This document shows, piece by piece, positions 1 through 9,603 of a stretch of DNA of 64,000 nt. Each line of letters begins with the position of its first letter. Positions within the stretch are counted from its first letter, which is position 1. A program made the translations under genes and the position numbers. The stretch covers positions 1 through 64,000 of the forward strand of contig NZ_VLLA01000029.1 in NCBI RefSeq assembly GCF_007830635.1, given 5' to 3'. Below the pieces are notes generated by a model. That model was not told the origin of the DNA. It worked only from the letters and a program-made list of their open reading frames with translations, and made no database searches. This DNA comes from Bradyrhizobium huanghuaihaiense (lineage in GTDB: Bacteria; Pseudomonadota; Alphaproteobacteria; Rhizobiales; Xanthobacteraceae).

Positions 1-148
1 TGTAGAGCGGCGCGATCTCGCCGTCGATCCAGTCCCAATCGACCTTGCCGGCGAGCAGAACCAGCTCGTGCTTCATATTGATGATCTGGTCGAGCCGAGC
101 CCGGAACAGATCGTTCGATCCCGTCGTCTTGTGCTTCTTCGGCCGCAT
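1..148 (-). mobile_element. IS5-family transposase, N-terminal part (cut by window edge)
   Basis: The minus strand reads about 49 codons from an ATG at 146-148, beginning MRPKKHKTTG and continuing with RARLDQIINMKHELV and WDWIDGEIAPLY. This is the characteristic N-terminus of IS5/IS1182-like DDE transposases in rhizobia. The rest of the gene lies beyond base 1, so intactness cannot be judged. The element end should lie a little to the right, around 290-320, where the sequence changes character, but I could not define the inverted repeat. Confidence 0.8.
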
Positions 149-745
149 CGTTCCCTCCGATGCAGACAAGGAATCATGCTTCCCGCTTCGAGGGAATCCA
201 CGAAAACCAAATCGCAAGGTTCTGACGCCCAAAGCATCAAAACCTTGCAATCTGGAAATGCCCCTTAGCCCAAATCGAGATTCCCGATCAGTGGCTTAGT
301 CCTTCTTCACGGACGACTATCTAGCGTGGATTGATTGAGGGAGCCTGACGGCATCTCCGAGCGGACCGAATCCGCGCCGGTGCCTTGCGGTGTCCGTCAA
401 GCATTAGTTTTCTCATTGCTGTCGCGGCCGTTGCCAACGTGCCCATGAGCGACAAATCACAGCCTAGACGGCCGCGTACCATGGCATGATTGAGCTGCGG
501 CACTTCTGCTTGAATGGGTCGCAGATTTTCGGCGAATGTCGTCGCCTTGATCGAGCAGCCGGCAATTCTCCCGCGGCCGACGAAACTAGCGTAACGCGTC
601 ACCATCTTTTCTCCGAGACCGTACCTTCCCCGGTCCACGAAGTGGACCGGGCATTTTGTCAGCGGCAAGGATAGCCTCGATAATGTGGAAAGCGTAAATC
701 ACCATAACCCAATTAGCTTTGTCGAGAACAGACCGGAGCTCGGGA
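149..745. other. Gene-poor stretch between IS5-type element and metE
   Basis: It holds the outer end of the IS5-type element and then about 400 bases with overlapping short open frames on both strands. The longest is a 115-codon minus frame at 321-668, which has no domain I recognise. No convincing ribosome binding site or family match was seen. It is probably decayed DNA. Confidence 0.4.
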
Positions 746-3091
746 TCAACGGATTTGCGGATCGGATGCAGCGCGCAGTTCGCGCGCGGCAGCGACCATG
801 TTGGCGAGCGCAGGCCGAACCTCCTCCCATTTGCGCGTTTTTAGGCCGCAGTCCGGATTGACCCAGAGCTGAGAATCCTGCAAGCGCGTCCGAGCTAGCA
901 CGATCAGCTCCTTCATTTCGTCCGTCTCGGGAACGCGCGGAGAGTGAATGTCGTACACGCCCGGTCCGATTTGATTTGGATATTCGTACCTCCTGAACGC
1001 ATCCAGCAGCTCCATTTTCGATCGCGACGTCTCGATTGAAATGACATCCGCATCCATTGCAGCGATCGCACCGATGATGTCGTTAAACTCTGAGTAGCAC
1101 ATATGTGTATGGATTTGCGTTTGATCGGTAACGCCCGATGAGCAGATGCGGAAGCAATCTCCGGCCCAATCGAGATATGCCTTCCAGTCCGACCGGCGCA
1201 ATGGCAATCCTTCGCGAAGTGCAGCTTCGTCGATCTGTATCATCGCCGCACCGGCATTCTCGAGATCGCGGACTTCATCGCGCATCGCGAGCGCAAGCTG
1301 ACGGCAGACCTCGCTTCTAGGAATATCATCGCGAACAAACGACCAGTTCAGGATCGTCACCGGTCCGGTCAACATCGCCTTCATCGGCTTACTAGTTAGT
1401 GATTGCGCGTAGCGCCACCATTCCACGGTGATCGGCTTCGGCCGCACTACATCGCCAAACAGGATCGGGGGCCTAACGCAGCGCGAACCATAGGACTGAA
1501 CCCATCCATTCCTTGTAAATGCGAAGCCGGCGAGTTGCTCGCTGAAGTACTGCACCATGTCATTACGCTCGAATTCGCCATGAACGAGGACGTCAAGACC
1601 GATGTCCTCCTGCCAACGTACGGCGCGGGCTATCTCCTCTTTGAGGAACCTGTCGTATTGCTCCTCGCTCATCGCACCTCGCGCATGCGCCGCGCGAGCA
1701 TTTCGCACCGCTGTGGTCTGCGGAAACGATCCTATCGTCGTGGTGGGAAAAGCCGGTAGTCCAAAGCGTTCCCTTTGGATCTCGGAACGACGGGCAAACG
1801 GGGTGGCGCGCTGGCGCATCGTCTGATCGATCGCCCTCATTCGGACAGCGACGTTGGCATTATGGATCTTCGGCGAGGTCCGGCGGGCAGTCGCAGCGCA
1901 TTCCGACTCGGCAAGAGCTAGCCCAACATTCTGGTCGCCTGCGAGTACCCGCGCCAGGATCGCAAGCTCACGCATCTTCTGAACCGAGAAAGCAAGCCAG
2001 CTCTTGACGTCGGACGCGAGCCCGGTCTCGAGTTCAACATCGACCGGCACGTGAAGCAGCGAGCAGGATGGAGCGAGCTGTACACGGTGCCTGCCAAGCT
2101 TCGCAATCGAGGGCTTCAGCCGCTGACGGAGCGACGGCAAGTTCGACCGCCACACATTCCGGCCGTCGATGACACCGAGCGACATGACGAGATCACTTCG
2201 GCCGTCAGCAACGATCTGATCCAATAGTTCTGGCGCTCGAACCAAATCGACGTGCAGACCGGAAATTGGCAGGCTCAAGGCAGTATCCAGATTGTCGCCT
2301 AGGGCGCCGAAATAGCTCGCAAGCATGATCTTGATAGCGGGTCCCTCCTTTGCGAACCGGTTATAGGCGTGCAGCAACGAATTTCGCGCCGCCTCATCCA
2401 GATCAAGGACCAGGCAGGGCTCGTCAAACTGGACCCAACTTGCCCCTCGTTTGGCTAATTCATGCAGAAGGTCGATATAGACGGGTATCAGATCATCGAG
2501 GAGAGAGAGGGGCTGGAACGCACTATCGGTACTCTTGCCGAGCTTTAAAAATGTGACCGGCCCGATCAGGACAGGGCGGGTCTGAAAGCCAAGAGCCCTC
2601 GCTTCCTCATACTCTTCGACGGGTTTGCGAGAGCACAGTCTGAACGCCTGTCCCCGGTAAAACTCAGGAACCATGTAGTGGTAGTTGGTATCGAACCACT
2701 TGGTCATTTCCTGCGCGGGCACGCCAGATCCCCGCGGGCTCTGGGCGCAACTCGCATCCTGCTCGCCGCATTGCGATCCGCGGGCCATGGCGAAGTACGT
2801 TTGGAGCGAAACGGATTCTCCGTTCGCGGCGTAGATCTCCGGGATTGCGCCAACCATGACGCTTGTATCGAGCACCTGATCATACAGCGAGAAGTCGTTT
2901 GACGGAATGATCGTGACGCCGAGCGATTTTTGACGAGCCCAGTTCGCTGCGCGTAGGCCGAATGCGTCTTCGTGCAACTGCTGTTCACTAATCTTTCCAG
3001 CCCAGTAGCTTTCTAGAGCGAGCTTGAGCTCACGCCTTGGGCCGATGCGTGGCGTTCCGAGCGTAGCAACTGGAAGAGAGAGAGGAGACAT
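746..3091 (-). CDS. metE: Cobalamin-independent methionine synthase (MetE)
   Basis: It transfers the methyl group of 5-methyltetrahydropteroyl-triglutamate to homocysteine to make methionine, without B12, in the cytoplasm. From the ATG at 3091 the protein is about 781 residues, close to the usual 750-770. The frame is open further upstream, but that part overlaps the leader and riboswitch, and the MSPLSLPVATLG start fits the family. The N-terminal MetE domain is followed by the catalytic C-terminal barrel. Family zinc ligands are visible: His and Cys in IHTHMCYSEF and Cys in NPDCGLKTRKW. The loop before EMTKWFDTNYHY is longer than usual and carries two cysteines. A cobalamin riboswitch sits directly upstream, so expression should fall when B12 is available. 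The gene stands alone, without other methionine genes nearby. Confidence 0.95.
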   Translation of the reverse strand: MSPLSLPVATLGTPRIGPRRELKLALESYWAGKISEQQLHEDAFGLRAANWARQKSLGVTIIPSNDFSLYDQVLDTSVMVGAIPEIYAANGESVSLQTYFAMARGSQCGEQDASCAQSPRGSGVPAQEMTKWFDTNYHYMVPEFYRGQAFRLCSRKPVEEYEEARALGFQTRPVLIGPVTFLKLGKSTDSAFQPLSLLDDLIPVYIDLLHELAKRGASWVQFDEPCLVLDLDEAARNSLLHAYNRFAKEGPAIKIMLASYFGALGDNLDTALSLPISGLHVDLVRAPELLDQIVADGRSDLVMSLGVIDGRNVWRSNLPSLRQRLKPSIAKLGRHRVQLAPSCSLLHVPVDVELETGLASDVKSWLAFSVQKMRELAILARVLAGDQNVGLALAESECAATARRTSPKIHNANVAVRMRAIDQTMRQRATPFARRSEIQRERFGLPAFPTTTIGSFPQTTAVRNARAAHARGAMSEEQYDRFLKEEIARAVRWQEDIGLDVLVHGEFERNDMVQYFSEQLAGFAFTRNGWVQSYGSRCVRPPILFGDVVRPKPITVEWWRYAQSLTSKPMKAMLTGPVTILNWSFVRDDIPRSEVCRQLALAMRDEVRDLENAGAAMIQIDEAALREGLPLRRSDWKAYLDWAGDCFRICSSGVTDQTQIHTHMCYSEFNDIIGAIAAMDADVISIETSRSKMELLDAFRRYEYPNQIGPGVYDIHSPRVPETDEMKELIVLARTRLQDSQLWVNPDCGLKTRKWEEVRPALANMVAAARELRAASDPQIR

Positions 3092-3204
3092 AGCGTTAAC
3101 CCCTGTTGGGGACAAAGGCCATGGCGGACGCAGGCAGGAGAAGTCGCGCGTGCGACGGCTGCTTGGCGCACCACCGAGACACCCCGCCCGTGGACCAATA
3201 TATT

Positions 3205-3380
3205 GTCGGGGCCGGTCTCCTGGCTTGCTGGTCATCGCTGCTGTCCGGCCTTCCCGAAGCCGTGCAGGCTTCAGCGACATCGTCGGACAGCGGCTCGCCG
3301 CTCACAGTTGCGGGGGCAGAGCCGGCATTTGCACCGGCTTCCCTCTTAGCTCCGGATCAATGGGAACCGGAGAACCTCGA
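3205..3380 (-). promoter_or_regulatory. Cobalamin (AdoCbl) riboswitch upstream of metE
   Basis: Read on the minus strand, the leader contains GGGAAGCCGGTGCAAAT, then GCCGGCTCTGCCCCCGCAAC followed by TGTGAGCGGCGAG. Further on it has CCAGCAAGCCAGGAGACCGG. These are the conserved core blocks of the cobalamin riboswitch in the right order. The element ends about 115 bases before the metE start, which fits repression of the B12-independent enzyme when cobalamin is plentiful. The outer limits are approximate. Confidence 0.92.
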
Positions 3381-3399
3381 CGACTTGGATTATCGGCAG

Positions 3400-4255
3400 G
3401 AGAACTCTTCCGTCAACCTCTCAGATTATGTGCAAGCTAATCTGCGACATCCGCTAGCCGAATGACCGTGCATCTCTGTGACTTCACCATCTAGAAACAT
3501 TCTCTCATCAGAGATGCCATAATCAGACATATCCTTCTCAGATGCCGGATAAGCATCGGAGCTGCCTTGAGGCGGAGCCGCACGCTAAATTGATGAAAGG
3601 GACAGAAGCAGCCTGCCGGCGGGAGTACCGACGTTATATCAGAGCGCTTTCAATGCGGCTTTGCGATTTCCAGAGGTTCGCCCAGCACCTCAGCTAGCCA
3701 GCTCTTCGCTCAACTAAAGGATCTGCGGCGAATAGGCCAAGGCACGTGGCGAAATTTAGCAACTGGCGAGGGGTTGATTTGCGTGCCACCCAGACTTCAG
3801 AGCTGGGATCAAGCCGGCTTGGTGCTTGGCAATCACGCAGCTCGAACGCGGGCGGCACGATAGCGAACCACACAGCTCAATGGCGGCAAACCCACTTCCG
3901 TCCACAGGCATCCGGCATCGAGGCGTTCAACTCTTCTGCTAAATATCCGGTGCGGGACATGGATGCACAAGCTGCGGCGGATACGCCAAACAGAAACATC
4001 GAAAACATGCAAAGGTCGGAAAGTCGACAAGAGTGACACAAACTCCGTGAAATTTTCCGCCTATTGCCTGGCACGAAGAATGCAGACCCTCGGAATGCCC
4101 AGTCTCCTCCTCTGGGCAGGTCCAGCTCAGCCAATTGACGCAGTCGCTGCCGGGGAAGTTAGCTGCGCATGACATAGAGGGGAGCGCCTGCTCGCGCGGG
4201 ACAGCTAGCGGGTGCATCCCCGTAAACTTCTTGCGATGGCATAGCAGGTTCGAGG
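3400..4255. other. Gene-poor stretch with one possible tiny secreted peptide
   Basis: No family-level match is visible. A 43-codon minus frame (3877-4008) starts MFSMFLFGVSAAACASMS. It looks like a signal peptide followed by a short Cys-containing tail, but I see no clear ribosome binding site. The only strong signal is the sigma-54-type promoter at 4069-4084, pointing right. Confidence 0.35.
4069..4084 (+). promoter_or_regulatory. Sigma-54 (-24/-12) promoter candidate
   Basis: TGGCACGAAGAATGCA matches the RpoN consensus TGGCACG-N4-TTGCA with GG and GC exactly ten bases apart. It points toward the secreted protein starting near 4304. I found no TGT-N10-ACA NifA site in the 200 bases upstream, so the activator is open. 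Confidence 0.65.
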
Positions 4256-4303
4256 TTGCCTGCTTCACAAGATATTTGGATGAAACGCGATAGGCCGAGG
4301 GTT

Positions 4304-5107
4304 ATGAAGAGAATGCCTGGAAGACCCGCGCTATGGCTTAGCGTGGTCGGATTTTTAATCTGCCTCGCCTGGCCGGCTGCCATGAGCAATAATATTCGGG
4401 CCAGCGACAGTCCCCTGGTCGAACGACTGAAGTCAACTTGGCGAGCGCAAGATGGTGAGACGATAGAACAAATTATCTCCAATGTCTCGAAGGTGGCACA
4501 GTTCGTGCCTCAAATGTGGGGCGTTGTTGAACTTGGCCAAAACGACTTTATTTTCGTTTCGTGGACCAGACACCGGGACAACAAATCGGACGAACAGTAC
4601 GTTATCGCCTGGAAGATCGCCCTCGACGGCACGCTTGAACTTGCGTCGACTTATGCGAAGCCGATGGAATTGGGCTGGCGCGCCCTGGCGCTCTCCCTAA
4701 TCGCCAGTGAAGTCGCAGATGGCGAAAGGGACGCAAATCTTCGCTTTCTGCATGATCCGGCCAACTTCAACTTTGTGACTACCCCGCAAGGCCGGCTCGG
4801 CGATCTTCTGCGGCAGGGCCGCTGCACTATCATTGAACCAGTTGGAGTGGACTACTTACCGAAGCGGAATGATAAACCGGCCGAGAAGGGTGGCGTGTGG
4901 CGCGTTCTGCTCTTGGTGAATTGTAGTATCCAAGGACCACGTTATTTTACACACAACGGGGTCATCACTTTCGAGAAGAGAGAAGGACAGGATTGGGAGC
5001 CACAATCCTCCTTTGCCAAACGCATCGCGAAATTTCCCCCTGGCTCCTGGTTCCAACGCACCGAGCCAAAAGAAGAGGAAGACTTAGGAGAGCCAAGGCC
5101 TGAGTAA
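4304..5107 (+). CDS. Secreted protein of unknown function
   Basis: I do not recognise the family. The first 33 or so residues form a signal peptide: KR charges, the hydrophobic run LWLSVVGFLICLAWPAA, then a likely cut near NNIRA. The mature part is about 235 residues, acidic to neutral, with alternating hydrophobic strands and a polar tail rich in Glu (EPKEEEDLGE). The frame continues upstream to 4256 (a start at 4280 is also possible), but the ATG at 4304 gives the most natural signal peptide. A sigma-54-type promoter lies about 220 bases upstream, which suggests expression in nitrogen-fixing or microaerobic cells. There are no co-transcribed neighbours. Codon use looks like a real gene and the frame is unbroken. 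Confidence 0.75.
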   Translation: MKRMPGRPALWLSVVGFLICLAWPAAMSNNIRASDSPLVERLKSTWRAQDGETIEQIISNVSKVAQFVPQMWGVVELGQNDFIFVSWTRHRDNKSDEQYVIAWKIALDGTLELASTYAKPMELGWRALALSLIASEVADGERDANLRFLHDPANFNFVTTPQGRLGDLLRQGRCTIIEPVGVDYLPKRNDKPAEKGGVWRVLLLVNCSIQGPRYFTHNGVITFEKREGQDWEPQSSFAKRIAKFPPGSWFQRTEPKEEEDLGEPRPE

Positions 5108-5700
5108 ACCGCCGCAGAGCAACATCTTGCCGCAGTGGCGGAGCGCCTCGAACCTATTGCAAGACATACGCGCTCTACACTTGCTTTGTTTTAGCATCCG
5201 CAACGGTCCGGGTGCCTTTCTCGCAGCAGTCCGTCCCGTCGCAAGAAGGTCGGGCCGCGCGATTCCGTTTGTTCCGCCTAGTGTCAGCGGCGCGCACGAG
5301 CTTGCGAGATGTGGTTTTCCCGCCTTCACTCCACCCGGTGTGAGGACATCAGTTTGCGTAGCAACGTCGAAGGCACCAGGAAATGAGTGCTGAGACGAAG
5401 CCGGCGAGGAAGTTACCGGAAACCGTTCACCGGTAGCAACCCAGCATACCGCTGGGCGCTTGCGCATTTCGGAGCGTGCAGACCGGGAAGCTCAGAGCCG
5501 TACGCAAGAACGTCGAGGACCAGACTGGCTCGGCCCTAGCTTATCTGGCACCCATTCGTCTGCACGTCATAGATCCGGATTTCGAAGCATGGAAAACACT
5601 TCTATAACTGTGCTCCACCTGCCCTGGTCGACATCAACGATCATCCTGCCGGGCGGAAAAGGCATCGGATTTGCGCGGTTTGCTCGCGCAAGGAGCTAAG
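5108..5700. other. Gene-poor stretch
   Basis: Only short overlapping frames are present on both strands, without domains or ribosome binding sites that I can support. It probably consists of remnants. Confidence 0.4.
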
Positions 5701-5910
5701 TTATGCGCGGGCGTCTACGCTGAACTCCATTGCGTCTTCTTCTAAATCGGTCAGAGCGAGCCAGACAAGATTTTTCACATCTTTTCGTGTGAAATGCGAA
5801 ATTTCATCGCAGAACCGTCGGCAGCGGCAAGATTGCCGCTGGGAGCCGTGGCCGACCAGAACAAGGTTGCTCCTCAACGCCTGACTCCACCGCGAGCGCC
5901 GGCGCTTCAT
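5701..5910 (-). CDS. Small basic protein, unknown function
   Basis: This 69-codon frame begins MKRRRSRWSQALRS. The start at 5910 is preceded by a strong Shine-Dalgarno sequence, AAAGGAG, about eight bases away, which is the main reason to accept it. The N-terminal half is very basic and has a Cys-rich patch (SCRCRRFC). The C-terminal half is acidic and helical (VKNLVWLALTDLEEDAMEF). No family is recognised. It is divergent from the nuclease gene to the right. Confidence 0.5.
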   Translation of the reverse strand: MKRRRSRWSQALRSNLVLVGHGSQRQSCRCRRFCDEISHFTRKDVKNLVWLALTDLEEDAMEFSVDARA

Positions 5911-6077
5911 AGTCGGTCTCCTTTTTTGCAAAACACAACATTCCGGGGTTCGGGTTTGTTCAGCATCGCCCGTTCGGCCCGCCCGCGAGGATTTCCCCCT
6001 CAGGTGGAGGGTACAGCGCGGTCCTAGTGAGAGAGCCGATGCTCGAAGAATACCGCCGCCCGCCCCGAAGAAATCAC

Positions 6078-6108
6078 TTGATCCTTACGCAGCGTCAGGC
6101 CGTAGGTT
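6078..6108 (+). promoter_or_regulatory. MerR-type promoter (site A), upstream of nuclease/carbonic anhydrase operon
   Basis: TTGATC (6078-6083), a 19-base spacer and TAGGTT (6103-6108). The spacer carries the dyad CCTtACGcagCGTcAGG. A 19-base spacer with a dyad between -35 and -10 is the hallmark of promoters activated by MerR-family proteins. The same arrangement recurs five more times in this window, including directly before nolA. Confidence 0.75.
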
Positions 6109-6241
6109 CGCGTTCCGGCGAAGCGCTCATAGAGCGCTCGGAAATGCCGGCGGAATAACGCACATAATGCTGTCAAGCAGTCGAATGTATCGGCACCGTA
6201 TCGTGCGTGAAACGTGGATCAGGAGCGAAAGGTTATTGTCG

Positions 6242-6955
6242 GTGAACCGCGGAATTATGTTCGCATTGCTCGCTCTCGTCACATCTCCGGTCTGCGCCGC
6301 GACGCTCAGCGGTGCTCCGCGCATCCTCGACGGCAATACGATCGAGATCGAGAAAACCAACGTTCGGCTCTCAGGCATCGAAGCTCCTGAGACGGACCAG
6401 ATTTGTCTCGACACCAACGGTCGCAAATGGGCCTGCGGCGTAGCTGCTCGCGACGAGCTTATCAAGCATTCAAATGGGCGAACCTGGGATTGTCACACCC
6501 AGAGAGTCGATGAGTACAGACGAGCCCTCGGTAACTGCTTCATCGAAGGCGAGAATGTGAATGTCTGGATGGTACGCTCGGGCTGGGCACTATCGGCTGC
6601 TGCATCTCACGCTGTCTATGAGTTGTCGGCAAGCACAGCCCATGCCGGACTGTGGTCGGGAGCGTTCATCGCTCCGTGGGACTGGCCTCGCCGCAATAAG
6701 GGCACGATGATCATCGGCGCGTGGTCGGTTCCGATCGACGCGCAGGAAGTACTGCTCGGATCAGTCCTGCTGTCGGAACCACCGTCCCCCGAGTGCCTGA
6801 TAAAAGGCACTGTCGAGCGCAGCGGCGAGCGGATTTATCACCTGCCAGGGCAAGCCAGCTACGAACTAATCGATATGACGAAGAAGCGCAGCGAACGCTG
6901 GCTTTGTAGCGAAGCGGAAGCCGAAGCCACCGGGTGGCGTAAGGCCGTGCGATGA
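6242..6955 (+). CDS. Secreted thermonuclease-like (SNase-fold) protein
   Basis: About 237 residues. The GTG at 6242 has a purine-rich ribosome binding site (AAAGG, nine bases upstream) and gives a good signal peptide (MFALLALVTSPVCAA). After cleavage comes an SNase-like OB-fold domain: RILDGNTIEIEKTNVRLSGI, then EAPETDQIC. This resembles staphylococcal nuclease Arg/Asp/Glu active-site segments, although the usual D-G-D is D-G-N. It should act in the periplasm or outside the cell on nucleic acid, but catalytic competence is uncertain. The C-terminal third, roughly 90 residues with conserved Cys (SPECLIKG, RWLCSE), is an extension of unknown role. The stop overlaps the next start (ATGA), so the two genes are probably translationally coupled. 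Promoter site A lies upstream. Confidence 0.8.
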   Translation: MNRGIMFALLALVTSPVCAATLSGAPRILDGNTIEIEKTNVRLSGIEAPETDQICLDTNGRKWACGVAARDELIKHSNGRTWDCHTQRVDEYRRALGNCFIEGENVNVWMVRSGWALSAAASHAVYELSASTAHAGLWSGAFIAPWDWPRRNKGTMIIGAWSVPIDAQEVLLGSVLLSEPPSPECLIKGTVERSGERIYHLPGQASYELIDMTKKRSERWLCSEAEAEATGWRKAVR

Positions 6956-7707
6956 GGCGACACATGCATGCAGCCAATTCTCCAAATATGAACCATTTAA
7001 CCAGCACTGCGCGTTCGCGCCGTTCGCTGTTGTTGTTTGCTGCTTCGACAGTTTTCCTACGATTCGGCAATAAAATTGCCGATGCAAGGGAAGCAAAAGG
7101 CACGCCCAAGCCAGATAACCTGCTGTCGCCAGATGCTGCCCTGAAGCGGCTGCTGATGGGAAACGATCGTTATGTCCAGGGTACATCGCGAGCCGACGAT
7201 TTCAGGCGCGAGCGTTCGGCTTTGGTCGAAGGCCAAAATCCATATGCGGCGGTTTTGAGCTGCGCCGACTCTCGCGTGGCGCCCGAACTTGTGTTCGACA
7301 GCGGGCTCGGTGATCTGTTTGTCTGCCGCGTCGCCGGCAACTTCGCTAATGATGATACGCTCGCCAGTATGGAATATGCGGTCGCAGTACTGAACACGCC
7401 GCTAATCCTCGTACTAGGCCACGATCATTGCGGCGCGATAGACGCTACGATCAAGTCGCTCCATCAAGATAAGCCGCCGCCAGGGCACATTTCATCCCTG
7501 GTGACCGCACTTGCTCCCGCGGTGAACGCATCTCTAGGGCAAGCCGGCGATATATCCGCCCACGCAACCCGAAAAAATGTGATCGACAATGTGAACAAAC
7601 TCAGATCGACGGGCCCGATTCTGACGGCTGCAGTTGAGCAGAACCGGCTGAAAGTCGTCGGAGGCCTGTATCGGATCGGCACCGGTAAGGTCGATATTGT
7701 CAGCTGA
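6952..7707 (+). CDS. Exported beta-class carbonic anhydrase
   Basis: It interconverts CO2 and bicarbonate. Residues about 22-45 carry a twin-arginine-type leader (ARSRRSLLLFAASTVFL), so the enzyme is probably exported folded with its zinc. The beta-carbonic anhydrase domain shows the zinc Cys and Asp-Arg pair (SCADSRVAPE) and the second cluster HDHCGA, where His and Cys complete the zinc site. Length is normal (251 residues). It overlaps the nuclease gene by four bases. A periplasmic carbonic anhydrase paired with a secreted nuclease is an unusual combination. Both would be driven by the MerR-type promoter at 6078. Confidence 0.9.
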   Translation: MRRHMHAANSPNMNHLTSTARSRRSLLLFAASTVFLRFGNKIADAREAKGTPKPDNLLSPDAALKRLLMGNDRYVQGTSRADDFRRERSALVEGQNPYAAVLSCADSRVAPELVFDSGLGDLFVCRVAGNFANDDTLASMEYAVAVLNTPLILVLGHDHCGAIDATIKSLHQDKPPPGHISSLVTALAPAVNASLGQAGDISAHATRKNVIDNVNKLRSTGPILTAAVEQNRLKVVGGLYRIGTGKVDIVS

Positions 7708-9603
7708 CGCTAGCACATTCACACCCGAGGCGAATCATCTGCCGTGTGATACGGCCCTTCCGTTCCGCTGTTTGGTCCACCGTCTGCGACAAATGCCCCG
7801 GATACCATCCGCTCCATAATAATGATCACTTCGGGAAGTCCTTCGGTATGCGTGGCGTCTTGATTCTCCTCATGTTCTACCTACTCATGTTAGCAACACG
7901 CGGCGAGCATCAAGAAACGCACCTAACGCGTCCGACAGCGTTCATGCCTCCATATTGAGTTGCAAACCCAATAGCGTGGTTCCGGTAGCAGATAGCGATG
8001 AAGCGCATTGCCTGGCTGTGAACTCCAGAGCCGGCGACGATCCTGAGATCTTCTAGCTCCGATCGAGCACGCCATGAATGGTGTTGCTTTATCACCAAGC
8101 TCAGCCAGGGCTGCAGATCACATAGAACAACCAGCAGGACTGCCATCATTCGTTATGATAGTCTCGTTCGCCGCCAAGGACCCGGCCCGCAATGATAAGG
8201 CCGTTGAAAGCATGGTTGTTTTCACCACGATCTCGCATGCGCTGCCTGATATTGCACACAGTCGCGCGACCCGCCCGCTTTGGACAATTTACTATCCGTC
8301 CTCCATAACGAGTTCGACACGAGACGAAACTGGCAGCTCGCAAATTGCATAGCGTGTACGCGAAACCCATCAGGTTGTTAGTCGCTGCGGACACAGTAAG
8401 TTGTGCCAGATTTGTCCGCCCAGGCGAATACCAGAACAATGATTCAAATGTTGCGCACCGCGTCTGCCAGCCAGAAATCATCTAACACCCGATAGATTTG
8501 GCAAGCAAGCTCTTCAACCACGGCGTCGCTCAGTAGGAAACAGAAGACTAGCTTCAGAACGTGGATCCCTCATCAGTCGTAACGCTCGTGGCGCAGGCAT
8601 GCTGCGCGAATTTGGCAAGCTCGGCCAAAATCTCAGCATTGGAAAACCGCCGAAGAGGGAGGCGCCGGCGGCTGCAAAAGAGGTCGACAGGTCAGAATTC
8701 TGCCCGAATTTCTTGCGTCCTGTAGGACAGAAGGTAGACGGCTCGTGTGCTGCAACGAGCCTCCTAAGCTCCCCGGGGCCTCTTCGAAGCGCGCCTTGTC
8801 TTTGCTTGCATGAGCCGGGTACTCTTGCAGTGCCTCGAACAGATTTGATCGCGTAATTCAGCGTCTTGAGCTCCGTGCGTTTGCTGAACACCAGCTGTCT
8901 GGAGGTCCGCTTCTAACCAGGCGCTCCCCGCAGTCGCACGAACAGCTATTGGGCTGTTGGTAGCATCGGGAGATCGGAGCGGGTCTTAATTTTGGCACTA
9001 ACGTTGAATCTGGCCGGTCGGCGATCGAGGTCCGCTTCTGTCGGTTTGCTTGCGGCTTGTTGAGTCAATGACATTGGCGGAAAGTATACACGAAGACACG
9101 AGCATGTGTGGCACGGCGCGGCGGAATGATCTCGCGAGATTCGGACAAGGCCGGCAGACATGCTTAATGGCACGCCGATTGCTGAGACGATGGAAAACTA
9201 AGTCGCAGGCTTGAGCGCCCTCCCGAGCATAGCTCAGGAACTCCAAACTTGGCTCGACCCGGCTTGTCCGACGTATGAGCACACGTCCATGGAGAAGACA
9301 TGACATCGCATGCCCCCCCGACCAGCCGCCGGAGATCCAGCCCGGCAACCACGGGCCGATGTCGCGCCGCCGTCTACCGGCTGTTTTGCCGGCCAGCCTC
9401 CATGCAACGGCAACAGCTACATCTCAGTCTGGCTTCCCGGCCCTTAAATTGGGAAGCTACCGTGCGCAATCTCATGCAAGCGATATCAACTGCGACAGCT
9501 CTGAGAATGTCCTCCAGCCGGTATCGTATCACCCAGCTTCGCCCCGTGCGCAGTCAATGGCTGACGCACGACCATGGTCGGCACAAGACGCGGAGGACGA
9601 TCT
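7708..9603. other. Long gene-poor stretch
   Basis: About 1.9 kb without a gene I can support. Short frames on both strands overlap each other. A small possible membrane peptide (MRGVLILLMFYLLMLATRG) ends at 7958. A weak -24/-12-like match at 7773 is not convincing. It is probably decayed island DNA. Confidence 0.45.

Noticed and set aside
7773..7788. -24/-12-like TGGTCCACCGTCTGCG
   Set aside because: GG and GC spacing fits, but the -24 block and -12 TTGC are poor and no gene follows.
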